This document shows positions 1-7,091 of a stretch of DNA of 11,235 bases, piece by piece. The DNA is from Gammaproteobacteria bacterium (GTDB lineage Bacteria > Pseudomonadota > Gammaproteobacteria > J113). Every line of letters begins with the position of its first letter. The first letter of the stretch is position 1. The position numbers and the translations under genes are program-made. The notes under the pieces are model-generated. The model had not been told where the DNA came from and did no database searches. It worked only from the letters and a program-made list of their open reading frames with translations. The stretch is taken from positions 1 through 11,235 of the forward strand of contig RFJX01000205.1 of assembly GCA_003694425.1 (NCBI GenBank). The letters run 5' to 3'.

Positions 1-165
1 GCCCCTTCGTGCGGGCCCTGGAATACGCATGCGGCCGGGAGGCGGTGGTGCTGGGCAAGCCGGCGGCGGAATTCTCCACTCCGGCGTGGAAGAATTCCGC
101 CGCCGGCTTGCCCAGCACCACCGCCTCCCGGCCGCATGCGTATTCCAGGGCCCGCACGAAGGGGC
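1..165. repeat. Fold-back inverted repeat at window edge (likely artefact)
   Basis: Bases 1-74 are the exact reverse complement of 92-165. The stem continues inward as 75-79 (tccac) against 86-90 (gtgga) around a 6-base loop at 80-85, with one unpaired A at 91. The right arm reads as normal HAD phosphatase coding sequence on the minus strand, so that arm is native and the left arm is a copy of it. The native strand contains a small self-complementary hairpin exactly at the turning point. This is what one expects if a polymerase snapped back on its own product, as in amplification or library chimeras, or if an assembler turned around at a contig end. A real genomic inversion-duplication cannot be ruled out from sequence alone, but it would destroy the gene. 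Confidence 0.93.
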
Positions 166-652
166 CGGTGTCGAGTCTCAGGCCATCCTCCGCCCGCCAG
201 TAGCGGGTCATGCCCAGGGCCACCAGGGGGGGCTCTGCGGGGTCCATCAGCAGGCGGAAGGCGCGGTTCAGGGTGGCGAAGTCCCAGCCTTCGCCCAGGT
301 CTCCTACCACCACGGCGGCAACGGGGCCCGGGTAGTCGTCGGCTGCGATTTCACACTCCGCGAACTCGCCCCGGGTAGCCTCGGGAACGAACAGGGCAAC
401 GGGGCCCCGGGCATGTTGCCTGAGCCAGCGCAGGGCGGCGACGGGCGGTGTCAGGATCTGGCCGGCGTCAATGTGGATCCCCATCCGTTCCAGCTTGCGG
501 GCCAGCGCCTGCCGCGGTCTGGAGGTGGTATTGGTGAGGAAGAGATGAGGGATGGTCTGGTCCCGGCACCAGCGGATCACACCGGCCGCCCCGGCTACGG
601 GACGTTCACCCTCGTAGAGGACGCCGTCCATGTCGAACAGCAACCCGGGCAT
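75..652 (-). CDS. HAD subfamily IIA hydrolase (NagD/LHPP-like), 3' truncated
   Basis: This is the N-terminal 192-193 residues of a Mg-dependent HAD phosphatase of the NagD/LHPP type, which act on small phosphorylated metabolites or pyrophosphate; the substrate here is unknown. Motif I is DMDGVLY at residues 7-13, with nucleophile D7 and acid/base D9. Motif II is TNTT at 40-43, and the motif III lysine is K182 in GKPAAEFFHAG. The long cap domain between motifs II and III (about 70-165) has the IIA layout. The family is about 250-260 residues long, so roughly 60 C-terminal residues, including the motif IV aspartates, are missing. The frame stays open to base 1, but everything left of about base 75 is the fold-back copy and not real protein. 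The ATG at 650-652 lies 10 bases after the stop of the macrodomain-like gene, so the two are probably co-transcribed. Its ribosome site is weak. Confidence 0.88.
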
Positions 653-662
653 GGGCCCTGCC

Positions 663-1199
663 TCAGGCCCCCTCGGCCAGCTCCTGCGGCGGGGGATGGT
701 CCGTCACCAGCCAGATCCGCAGGCGTCCCGTCATGTCCCGCTCCTCGAGCTGGCGCTCGAGCAGTTCCAGGAACTCCGTCATCGGTACGCCCCCGCGCTG
801 CGTTCCCAGCGGGGGGAGGGCCAGGCGGGTGAAACGCTGGCTCCGGCACAGCCCGATGATGGTGGCCAGCGCCCGCCCTATCCATTCGATGCGGCAGGAG
901 GGCTCCTGATCGATGTCGTGGACGATGGCCGAGAGGCGCAGCGGCCTGCCGCCGGTGGAGAGCACCTCTCCCGCCGGGTAGGGGCAGTCCGGGTCCATCC
1001 GGTCGAGCAGGCGCCGGATCAGTTCGTTGTGACTCCCGGGCGGGGAACGGCGATTCCAGGATAGCCAGGTATCCTGCTCCTCCACCCAGACCTCTGCCTC
1101 GAAGGGGGAGAGGTGCGCGGGGGCGAAGGCCACCCTGCAGCCGGCCAGGTCGACTGCCTGACGGTTCCGGTCCCAGGCGAGCTTCAGATGGGGTGCCAT
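663..1199 (-). CDS. Macrodomain-like protein of unknown function
   Basis: This 178-residue protein has no clear assignment. The second half resembles the C-terminal half of Appr-1''-p/macro domains. LSAIVHDID at 89-97 looks like the strand carrying the aIIH motif. An amphipathic helix follows at about 106-120 (IGRALATIIGLCR). RLALPPLGTQRGGVP at 125-139 matches the typical fPxLGTGxGG strand and loop. The usual N-terminal NAAN signature is not visible, so ADP-ribose binding is uncertain. The N-terminal 60 residues are rich in Trp and charged residues. A longer frame begins at 1262, but its extra 21 residues are low in conserved character, so I prefer the ATG at 1197-1199. A GGAG lies about 13 bases upstream of it, which is longer than usual. 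The gene sits immediately before the HAD phosphatase gene and is divergent from argE. The family assignment is inference from motifs only. Confidence 0.6.
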   Translation of the reverse strand: MAPHLKLAWDRNRQAVDLAGCRVAFAPAHLSPFEAEVWVEEQDTWLSWNRRSPPGSHNELIRRLLDRMDPDCPYPAGEVLSTGGRPLRLSAIVHDIDQEPSCRIEWIGRALATIIGLCRSQRFTRLALPPLGTQRGGVPMTEFLELLERQLEERDMTGRLRIWLVTDHPPPQELAEGA

Positions 1200-1257
1200 T
1201 GATTCGGGCTTGCTCCAGCGATGTTCCACTGTTTCATGTTGCCGCAATCGGGGCGGC

Positions 1258-1285
1258 GGCACAAATCCGCGGCAGGCCTTACAAT
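1258..1285 (+). promoter_or_regulatory. Putative sigma-70 promoter for argE-argA
   Basis: TACAAT at 1280-1285 matches five of six bases of the -10 consensus. It is preceded at a 16-base spacing by a weak -35 (GGCACA, 1258-1263). A start near 1292 would give a leader of about 22 bases before the argE ATG at 1315. No ArgR-type operator could be identified with confidence. Confidence 0.45.
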
Positions 1286-1314
1286 AGCCATCATTGCGAC
1301 CCCCTCCAGCCGAG

Positions 1315-2493
1315 ATGAAACTGCCAAGCTACCGGGAAATGCTCGCCGCGCTCGTCGCCGCCCCCTCGGTGAGCAGCACCGATCCGGCCCTCGATCAGCC
1401 CAACCGTCCGGTCATCGACCTGCTGGCCGGGTGGGCCGAGTCGGTCGGGGCACGGGTGGAGATCGAACCGGTCGACGAGGCCCGCGGCAAGTACAACCTG
1501 CTGGCCACGCTGGGCGAGGGGGAATCGGGGCTGCTCCTGGGAGGGCACGTCGATACCGTCCCCTGTGACCCCGACCGGTGGCACTCGGACCCCTGGCGGC
1601 TGCGGGAGGAGGGGGGGCGCTATTACGGACTCGGCGCGACCGACATGAAGGGCTTCTTTCCCCTGGTCCTGGAACTGATGGCCCGGGTCGACGCCGCTTC
1701 GCTGCGCCGTCCGCTGGTGCTCCTTGCCACCGCCGACGAGGAGAGCACCATGGCCGGCGCCAGGCTTCTCGACGGCGTACGCCTGCCGGCCAGCCACGCG
1801 GTGATTGGCGAGCCTACCGATCTGGCTCCCGTATTCATGCACAAGGGGATCATGATGGAATCGCTCCGCCTGACCGGACGTTCCGGCCACTCGAGCAATC
1901 CCGCCCTCGGGGTCAATGCCATCGAGGGGATGCACGAGGTGATCGGGGCCCTCCTGCACTGGCGGGAGCAACTGGCCGGCAAATGGTCGGACGAGCGGTT
2001 CGAGGTACCGGTCCCCACCCTCAATCTGGGGGTCATCCATGGCGGGGACAATCCCAACCGGATCTGTGGCGAATGTGAGCTGCAGTTCGATCTCCGGCTG
2101 TTGCCGGGAATGGACCTGGCGGAGCTCGAACGGGACCTTGCCCGCCTGGCCGCGGACGCGGTGGCGGGAACCGGGCTGAAGATGGAGTTGCAGCCGCTGT
2201 TCGAGGGCGTGCCGGCCCATCGCGCCGATCCGGATGGGGAGCTGTTGCAGGCGCTGGTCGAGCTCAGCGGCCGTCCGGCGAAGAGCGTGGCCTTCGGCAC
2301 CGAGGCCCCCTTCCTGGCCGGGATGGGGCTGGAGGCGGTGGTCTTCGGGCCCGGCAGCATCGATCAGGCCCACCAGCCCGATGAATATCTGGAGATCTCA
2401 CGGACAGAGGAGTGCCGGACGGTCCTCGCTGGCGTGGTGGAGCGTTTCTGCACCCGGGGGCCGGAGGCGGGCAGGAGGGCCGGTCATGGGTGA
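1315..2493 (+). CDS. argE: Acetylornithine deacetylase ArgE
   Basis: This cytoplasmic M20-family zinc hydrolase removes the acetyl group from N2-acetylornithine, giving ornithine for arginine synthesis. The 392 residues match the family's usual length. All metal and catalytic positions are present: H78 and D80 in GGHVDTVP, D110 in GATDMKG, the E142-E143 pair in ADEES, E166 in GEPT, and H353 in QAHQPDEY. GRSGHSS at 188-194 carries the dimerisation-domain histidine (H192) that completes the partner's active site. FGTEAPF near 327-333 is characteristic of ArgE rather than DapE. A TTG seven codons upstream (1294) is in frame, but the ATG at 1315 gives the usual start MKLPSYREML. The stop codon overlaps the argA start, so the two are translated as one operon. 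ArgE alongside a fused ArgA is the linear (acetyl-losing) version of the pathway. Confidence 0.96.
   Translation: MKLPSYREMLAALVAAPSVSSTDPALDQPNRPVIDLLAGWAESVGARVEIEPVDEARGKYNLLATLGEGESGLLLGGHVDTVPCDPDRWHSDPWRLREEGGRYYGLGATDMKGFFPLVLELMARVDAASLRRPLVLLATADEESTMAGARLLDGVRLPASHAVIGEPTDLAPVFMHKGIMMESLRLTGRSGHSSNPALGVNAIEGMHEVIGALLHWREQLAGKWSDERFEVPVPTLNLGVIHGGDNPNRICGECELQFDLRLLPGMDLAELERDLARLAADAVAGTGLKMELQPLFEGVPAHRADPDGELLQALVELSGRPAKSVAFGTEAPFLAGMGLEAVVFGPGSIDQAHQPDEYLEISRTEECRTVLAGVVERFCTRGPEAGRRAGHG
2473..2479 (+). promoter_or_regulatory. Shine-Dalgarno that fixes the argA start
   Basis: AGGAGGG at 2473-2479, inside the end of argE, lies 6 bases before the ATG at 2486. It decides this start over in-frame starts upstream, which lie within argE. 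Confidence 0.85.
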
Positions 2494-3778
2494 TCACGCC
2501 TCCATCGACGATTTTGTCGCCTGGTTCCGCGCCGCCTCCCCCTACATCCACGCCCACCGGGGGCAGACCTTCGTCATCGGGTTCGGCGGAACGGCGGTCG
2601 AGCAGCAGCACTTCGCCCACTTCCTGCACGACGTGGCGCTGCTCTCCAGCCTCGGGATCCGGGTGGTCCTGGTGCATGGCGCCCGGCACCAGATCGAGGC
2701 CCGCGCCGGCACCGGTGGAATTCCGCTAAGGCGCCACCGGGGCCTGACGGTGACGGACGAGGCCCTGCTGCCGCTGGTCCTGGAGACCGTCGGGGCCCTG
2801 CGTCTGCGGATCGAGGCCCTGCTTTCGATGGGACTGCCCAGCTCACCCATGGCCGGGGCCCGCGTCCGGGTCGCCTCGGGCAATTTCGTCACCGCCCGCC
2901 CCCTGGGGGTGGTCGACGGGGTCGATTACGGCCACACCGGTTGTGTCCGGCGGGTGGATGGTGGCGCCATCCGTCATCACCTGGATGCCGGCGAGGTGGT
3001 CCTGATCCCTCCCCTGGGTTACTCGCCGAGCGGTGAGGTCTTCAACCTGGGCTACCGGGAGCTGGCCGTCGCGGTGGCCTCCGAGCTGGCGGCCGGCAAG
3101 CTGATCCTGCTGACCGAAGGCGCCGCGCCGCTGCCGCCACAGCTCACCCTGGGCGAGGCGCGCCGGCGGCTGCCCGGGCTGGGGGAGGACCACCCCCTGA
3201 ACTGGGCCGTGCGGGCCTGTGAGAGCGGCATCGGCCGGGTCCATCTGGTGGGACAGGAGCGCGATGGCGCGTTGCTGGCGGAGCTCTTCACCCGCGACGG
3301 CGCTGGCACCCTGGTCAGCGTCTCACCTTACGACGACATGCGCCAGGCCCGGGTCGATGACGTGCCGGGGATCCTGGAACTGCTGGAGCCGCTGGAGCGT
3401 TCCGGGGTGCTGGTGCGCCGCTCGAGGGAAAAGCTGGAGACCGAGATCGACCGCTTCACGGTGCTGGTGCGTGACGGGGCGATCATCGGCTGCGCCGCGC
3501 TCTACCCCTTCCCCGAACAGGAGTCCGGTGAGCTGGCCTGTCTGGTGGTCCATCCCGACTACCGGCGTCAGGGCTTCGGCGAGGCGCTGCTGCAGGCCAT
3601 CGAGCGCCAGGCCCGGGCGCAGGGGTTGCGCACCCTGGTGCTGCTCTCGACCCGCACCGGACAGTGGTTCAAGGAGCGGGGCTTCGAGCCGGCCGGGCTG
3701 GAGGTGCTGCCGCCGGAGCGGCGCCGGCTCTACAACTACCAGCGCGGGTCCAGGGTGTTCCTGCGGCGGCTCGAATGA
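2486..3778 (+). CDS. argA: N-acetylglutamate synthase ArgA
   Basis: ArgA transfers acetyl from acetyl-CoA to glutamate, the first committed step of arginine synthesis and normally the point of arginine feedback inhibition. It has 430 residues in two domains. The first is an N-terminal amino-acid-kinase-like regulatory domain (about 20-275), with the phosphate-loop relative GFGGTAV at 32-38 and VLVHGARHQI at 61-70. The second is a C-terminal GNAT acetyltransferase domain (about 285-428), whose acetyl-CoA loop is RRQGFGEALL at 360-369 after the strand ELACLVVHP (349-357). The C-terminal YNYQRGSRVFLRRL is typical of the family. The length is near that of well-known gammaproteobacterial ArgA proteins. 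The ATG at 2486 overlaps the argE stop by 8 bases, which suggests translational coupling. The gene ends at a strong hairpin shared with the convergent Sel1 gene. Confidence 0.96.
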   Translation: MGDHASIDDFVAWFRAASPYIHAHRGQTFVIGFGGTAVEQQHFAHFLHDVALLSSLGIRVVLVHGARHQIEARAGTGGIPLRRHRGLTVTDEALLPLVLETVGALRLRIEALLSMGLPSSPMAGARVRVASGNFVTARPLGVVDGVDYGHTGCVRRVDGGAIRHHLDAGEVVLIPPLGYSPSGEVFNLGYRELAVAVASELAAGKLILLTEGAAPLPPQLTLGEARRRLPGLGEDHPLNWAVRACESGIGRVHLVGQERDGALLAELFTRDGAGTLVSVSPYDDMRQARVDDVPGILELLEPLERSGVLVRRSREKLETEIDRFTVLVRDGAIIGCAALYPFPEQESGELACLVVHPDYRRQGFGEALLQAIERQARAQGLRTLVLLSTRTGQWFKERGFEPAGLEVLPPERRRLYNYQRGSRVFLRRLE

Positions 3779-3827
3779 CGCGGCAGGGTGCGCGCGGGCA
3801 GGGCAAGGTCCTGCCCGCCTGCCGTCA
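3776..3827. terminator. Bidirectional hairpin between convergent genes
   Basis: The inner stem is GCGGGCAGG (3794-3802) against CCTGCCCGC (3810-3818), nine perfect pairs with a 7-base loop. An outer stem pairs TGAC (3776-3779) and GGCAG (3782-3786) with CTGCCGTCA (3819-3827), using the stop codons of both argA and the Sel1 gene. No T-run follows on either strand, so if it terminates it does so by structure alone or with Rho. Confidence 0.6.
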
Positions 3828-4328
3828 CTCGGCGCCCCCGGTCCGCTCTTCCTGTTTCTTGTATTTGCCGAGCAGCTTGCGGGCCAGCTTGCGGGCGCTG
3901 GCCAGCTCCTCCTCGCTGAGCTGCTTCTCGACCTTCGGCAGTTCCGCGATGGATCGCTTGTGGCCGCCGGCCGAGGCCACGGCCAGCCAGGCGTAGGCAT
4001 ATTCCAGGTCTCTGGGCACGCCCTTGCCCTCCTCGTAGAGCTTCGCCAGGCGGTACTGCGCCGGCATCACTCCCTTCTTGGCCGCCTTGCGATACCATTC
4101 GGCCGCCGCCTGGTAGTCCTGCTCCACCCCCTGACCGTTGGCGGTCATCACCCCGAGATAGTACATCGCCAGCGGGTGTTCCGCGGTCTCGGCCAGCGAT
4201 TGCATCTCGCGATAGGCAAGGTCGTACTTGCCGCTGGCGTAGTTGATCACGGAGCTGTTGAAGTCGGCCAGCGCAACCGGGCCGAAACCCAGCAGGATGA
4301 GCAGGATGTACAGGTTCTTGTGCTTCAT
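3825..4328 (-). CDS. Exported Sel1-repeat (TPR-like) protein
   Basis: This 167-residue protein has a cleavable signal peptide: basic start MKHKN, hydrophobic core YILLILLGFGPVA, likely cleavage after ALA at residue 21. Two Sel1-like alpha-helical repeats follow. One runs about 51-86 and ends WYRKAAKKG. The other runs 87-122 and carries AQYRLAKLYEEGKGVPRD and AYAWLAVASAGG. The C-terminus (134-162) is a highly charged, lysine-rich helix. Sel1 repeats are protein-interaction scaffolds, so a periplasmic binding or assembly role is likely, but no partner can be named. A longer frame begins at 4451, but the ATG at 4326-4328 directly precedes the signal peptide and has GAGGAA (4333-4338) four bases upstream. 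The gene converges on argA and diverges from the acuI-like gene. Confidence 0.88.
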   Translation of the reverse strand: MKHKNLYILLILLGFGPVALADFNSSVINYASGKYDLAYREMQSLAETAEHPLAMYYLGVMTANGQGVEQDYQAAAEWYRKAAKKGVMPAQYRLAKLYEEGKGVPRDLEYAYAWLAVASAGGHKRSIAELPKVEKQLSEEELASARKLARKLLGKYKKQEERTGGAE

Positions 4329-4376
4329 TCGGTTCCTCGTTGTCTGCGGGAATTTGTCGTTTCCGGCCCCCATTTC

Positions 4377-4404
4377 TTGACGGCCGCGGGAAAGCTTGTA
4401 GTGT
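4377..4404 (+). promoter_or_regulatory. Putative sigma-70 promoter for the acuI-like gene
   Basis: TTGACG (4377-4382, five of six -35 bases) is followed after 16 bases by TAGTGT (4399-4404), a partial -10 box. It would leave a leader of about 65 bases before the ATG at 4478. It lies in the spacer shared with the divergent Sel1 gene. Confidence 0.4.
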
Positions 4405-4477
4405 AGCCCACATCCATGGGCCGCGGATATTGGACCGCGACACTCTTCCATCGTTCTGGACGGAGGTTGCAGCAGAG

Positions 4478-5485
4478 ATGATGAACGAGAGCTTGCGCGC
4501 GTTGCGTGCCGAGCGGGTGGATGGCAAGGTGCGCTCCACCCTGCAGCAACTGAAGGTTTCGGACCTGTCTCCGGGCGAGGTGCTGATCCGGGTGGCCTGG
4601 TCCAGTGTCAACTACAAGGACGCCCTGGCCGCCACCGGGGCAGGCAGGATCATCACCCGTTTCCCCTGTATCCCCGGCATAGACCTCTCGGGCAGGGTCA
4701 TCCATTCGGACGACCCCCGTTTCTCCGAGGGGGACGAGGTGCTGGTCACCGGTTACGAACTGGGTACCGGCCACGACGGCGGCTACGCCGAGATCGCGCG
4801 CGTGCCGGCCGACTGGGTGGTCCCATTGCCGGAAGGACTCGACCTGTACGAGGCAATGGCCCTGGGCACGGCCGGCTTCACCGTGGCCCTGTGCGTGCGC
4901 CGACTGGAGGACAACCATCAGCGGCCCGACGCGGGGCCCTTCCTGGTCACCGGCGCCACCGGAGGGGTGGGGAGCATCGCGGTGGACGTGCTTTCCAGCC
5001 TGGGTTACCAGGTGACCGCCCTCACGGGCAAGAAGGAGGCGCACGACTGGCTCCGGGAGCTCGGTGCCGCCCAGGTCCTCGATCGCCACGAGCTGGAGTA
5101 TGGGCAGGCCCCGCTGGAGAAGGGCCGCTGGGCCGGGGCCATCGACAACGTCGGCGGCGAGCTGCTCTCGTGGATCACGCGCACCACCCGCCCCTGGGGC
5201 AATGTGGTTTCGGTCGGGCTGGCCGGCGGCAGCCAGCTCAACACCACGGTGATGCCCTTCATCCTCCGTGGGGTGGCCCTGCTCGGCGTGACCTCTTCGG
5301 GCTGCCCGGCACAGTGGCGCCGGGAGCTGTGGCAGCGTCTGGCCAGCGACCTCAAGCCGAGACACCTGCGCAGCATCGCCGCGACCGAGGTGGGGCTGGA
5401 GGAGCTGCCCGGGGTCTTCGAGCGCATCCTCGCGGGCAAGGTGAGGGGCCGCGTCGTGGTCCGCATCGGGGGCGAGAAGGTATAA
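4478..5485 (+). CDS. acuI: YhdH/AcuI-family acrylyl-CoA reductase or quinone oxidoreductase
   Basis: This is a 335-residue cytoplasmic, zinc-free medium-chain dehydrogenase/reductase. Members of the YhdH/YhfP family reduce acrylyl-CoA to propionyl-CoA with NADPH and are often annotated as quinone oxidoreductases. The catalytic domain carries SVNYKDAL (43-50) and PGIDLSG (66-72). The Rossmann NADPH site is [13 protein letters not shown] (157-169), followed by ALTGKKE (181-187), whose lysines suit the NADPH 2'-phosphate. The C-terminal GVALLGVTS and [10 protein letters not shown] segments are family-typical. No catalytic zinc ligands are seen. The ATG at 4478 is preceded by GGAGG (4462-4466) at an 11-base spacing; the ATG at 4481 is an equally possible start. 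An in-frame upstream start at 4340 is unlikely, since it would place the divergent promoter region inside the protein. The stop codon lies within a perfect -10 box that probably serves leuC. The exact substrate is not settled by sequence. Confidence 0.88.
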   Translation: MMNESLRALRAERVDGKVRSTLQQLKVSDLSPGEVLIRVAWSSVNYKDALAATGAGRIITRFPCIPGIDLSGRVIHSDDPRFSEGDEVLVTGYELGTGHDGGYAEIARVPADWVVPLPEGLDLYEAMALGTAGFTVALCVRRLEDNHQRPDAGPFLVTGATGGVGSIAVDVLSSLGYQVTALTGKKEAHDWLRELGAAQVLDRHELEYGQAPLEKGRWAGAIDNVGGELLSWITRTTRPWGNVVSVGLAGGSQLNTTVMPFILRGVALLGVTSSGCPAQWRRELWQRLASDLKPRHLRSIAATEVGLEELPGVFERILAGKVRGRVVVRIGGEKV

Positions 5486-5486
5486 T
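5481..5486 (+). promoter_or_regulatory. Perfect -10 box (TATAAT) upstream of leuC
   Basis: TATAAT at 5481-5486 contains the TAA stop of the preceding gene (5483-5485). A transcript starting near 5493 would have a leader of about 27 bases before the leuC ATG. The region 16-18 bases upstream has no good -35 hexamer, so the promoter may need an activator. Confidence 0.55.
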
Positions 5487-5519
5487 GCGCAGCTCTTTGA
5501 CCAGCGGCATGATTTCCCG

Positions 5520-6926
5520 ATGAGCGGACGGACACTCTATGACAAACTGTGGGACGACCACGTCGTCCGGGACAACGGCGACGGCACCTGCCTGATCTAC
5601 ATCGACCGGCACCTGATCCACGAGGTGACCTCGCCCCAGGCCTTCGAGGGATTGCGCCTGGCCGGGCGGCGGCCGTGGCGGGTGGACGCGGACCTGGCGG
5701 TCTCCGATCACAACGTCCCGACCACGGACCGGGACCACATCGACGACCCGGTCGCCCGCACCCAGCTCGAGACCCTCGACGCCAACTGCCGGGAGTGGAA
5801 CATCACCCAGTTCGGGATCCACGACCCCCGCCAGGGCATCGTCCATGTGGTCGGTCCCGAGCAGGGGGCCTGCCTGCCGGGCATGACCATCGTCTGCGGA
5901 GACTCCCACACCTCCACCAACGGCGCGCTGGGGGCGCTCGCCTTCGGCATCGGCACCTCCGAGGTGGAGCACGTGCTCGCCACCCAGTGTCTGGTCCTGC
6001 ACAAGGCCCGCAACATGCGGATCCGGGTCGAGGGCGAGACGGGGCCGGGGGTCACCGCCAAGGACATCGTGCTGCACATCATCGGCCGCATCGGCACCGC
6101 CGGCGGCACCGGTCACGCCATCGAGTTCGCCGGTTCGGCCATCCGCGCGCTCTCCATGGAGGGGCGGATGACGGTCTGCAACATGGCGATCGAGGCAGGT
6201 GCCCGGGCCGGGATGGTGGCAGTGGACCAGACCACCATCGATTACGTCCGGGGTCGTCCCTACGCCCCCCGGGGTGAGCTGTGGGAGCAGGCGGTCGAGG
6301 CCTGGTCGGACCTGCACAGCGACGAGGATGCGGTATTCGACCGGGATGTGGTCATCGATGCCGGCGAGATCCGCCCGGTGGTCACCTGGGGCACCTCGCC
6401 CGAGATGGTGGTTCCGGTGAACGGGCGGGTCCCGGACCCCGCCAGGGAGTCCGATCCGGTCAGGCGTATCGGGATGGAGCGGGCCCTCGAATACATGGAC
6501 CTGGAGCCGGACATGCCGGTCACGGAAATCCGCATCGACAAGGTCTTCATCGGCTCCTGCACCAACTCCCGGATCGAGGACCTGCGCGCCGCCGCCGAAG
6601 TGGTCCGGGGCCGGAAGCTGGCCCCGGGGGTGAAGCAGGCGCTGGTGGTGCCCGGTTCCGGCCTGGTCAAGCGCCAGGCCGAGGAAGAGGGACTGGACCG
6701 GATCTTCACCGAGGCGGGCTTCGAGTGGCGCGAGCCGGGCTGTTCCATGTGCCTGGGCATGAACCCCGATCGGCTCGCACCTGGCGAGCGCTGCGCCTCC
6801 ACCTCGAACCGGAATTTCGAGGGGCGCCAGGGCCCGGGCGGCCGCACCCACCTGGTCAGCCCCGCCATGGCCGCCGCCGCCGCCATCGCCGGCCACTTCG
6901 TCGACGTCCGCGAATTCCTGGATTGA
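5520..6926 (+). CDS. leuC: 3-isopropylmalate dehydratase large subunit LeuC
   Basis: LeuC, with LeuD, interconverts 2- and 3-isopropylmalate in leucine synthesis. It is an aconitase-family protein that binds a 4Fe-4S cluster. The 468 residues match the usual bacterial length of about 466. The three cluster cysteines are C347 in FIGSCTNSR, and C408 and C411 in [11 protein letters not shown]. Other family marks are HNVPTTD (64-70), [20 protein letters not shown] (126-145) and [12 protein letters not shown] (428-439). The ATG at 5520 gives the expected start [16 protein letters not shown]. No clear Shine-Dalgarno is visible. The downstream partner leuD is separated by a 140-bp inverted-repeat element, which is unusual, since these two genes are normally closely packed. 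Confidence 0.97.
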   Translation: MSGRTLYDKLWDDHVVRDNGDGTCLIYIDRHLIHEVTSPQAFEGLRLAGRRPWRVDADLAVSDHNVPTTDRDHIDDPVARTQLETLDANCREWNITQFGIHDPRQGIVHVVGPEQGACLPGMTIVCGDSHTSTNGALGALAFGIGTSEVEHVLATQCLVLHKARNMRIRVEGETGPGVTAKDIVLHIIGRIGTAGGTGHAIEFAGSAIRALSMEGRMTVCNMAIEAGARAGMVAVDQTTIDYVRGRPYAPRGELWEQAVEAWSDLHSDEDAVFDRDVVIDAGEIRPVVTWGTSPEMVVPVNGRVPDPARESDPVRRIGMERALEYMDLEPDMPVTEIRIDKVFIGSCTNSRIEDLRAAAEVVRGRKLAPGVKQALVVPGSGLVKRQAEEEGLDRIFTEAGFEWREPGCSMCLGMNPDRLAPGERCASTSNRNFEGRQGPGGRTHLVSPAMAAAAAIAGHFVDVREFLD

Positions 6927-6929
6927 ATC

Positions 6930-7069
6930 TCACCACGGAGACACGGAGGTCACGGAGAGGTGCTGATGTCGGTTCCGGTTTGTCAGACCAGACATCCCAG
7001 TTGAGAGGGCATATGTCCCGAGAGCCGACATCTCGTTCATACTCCGTGAGCTCCGTGTCTCCGTGGTGA
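6930..7069. mobile_element. MITE-like element with 28-bp terminal inverted repeats
   Basis: The left end (6930-6957) and the reverse complement of the right end (7042-7069) agree at 27 of 28 bases; both begin TCACCACGGAGACACGGAG and differ only at the next base. Each terminus contains three spaced copies of ACGGAG. Inside, GATGTCGG (6965-6972) pairs with CCGACATC (7025-7032), so the transcript can form a long two-part hairpin. There is no transposase and no coding frame in it. From general knowledge, repeats built on CACGGAGACACGGAG are widespread between genes in many GC-rich bacteria. It begins 4 bases after the leuC stop and ends 22 bases before leuD. It may attenuate or protect the leuC-leuD message. 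No target-site duplication is obvious. Confidence 0.85.
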
Positions 7070-7091
7070 AGAAAAAATTGGAACGAATATC

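Noticed and set aside
29..832. 267-residue plus-strand frame at the left end
   Set aside because: It runs antisense through the HAD and macrodomain-like genes and includes the fold-back artefact; its composition is low-complexity Gly/Pro/Arg.
1291..2373. 360-residue open frame antisense to argE
   Set aside because: It mirrors argE codon positions, has no domain, and argE on the other strand keeps every catalytic residue.
663..3778. A novel defence or toxin system centred on the macrodomain-like gene
   Set aside because: No ADP-ribosyltransferase, nuclease or toxin-like partner is in the window, and the neighbours are housekeeping arginine genes and a HAD phosphatase.
5352..6896. Long 514-residue open frame antisense to leuC
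   Set aside because: It is a shadow of GC-rich leuC codons: rich in Gly, Arg, Pro and His, no recognisable domain, and the sense strand is an unambiguous LeuC with all cluster cysteines.
6930..7069. Insertion sequence or small coding gene between leuC and leuD
   Set aside because: It is only 140 bases, has no transposase frame, and its reading frames are just extensions of leuC shadow frames; a non-autonomous repeat is the better reading.
6927..7091. Riboswitch or leucine leader peptide before leuD
   Set aside because: No leucine-rich short frame and no known riboswitch core is visible; the structure is explained by the inverted repeat.
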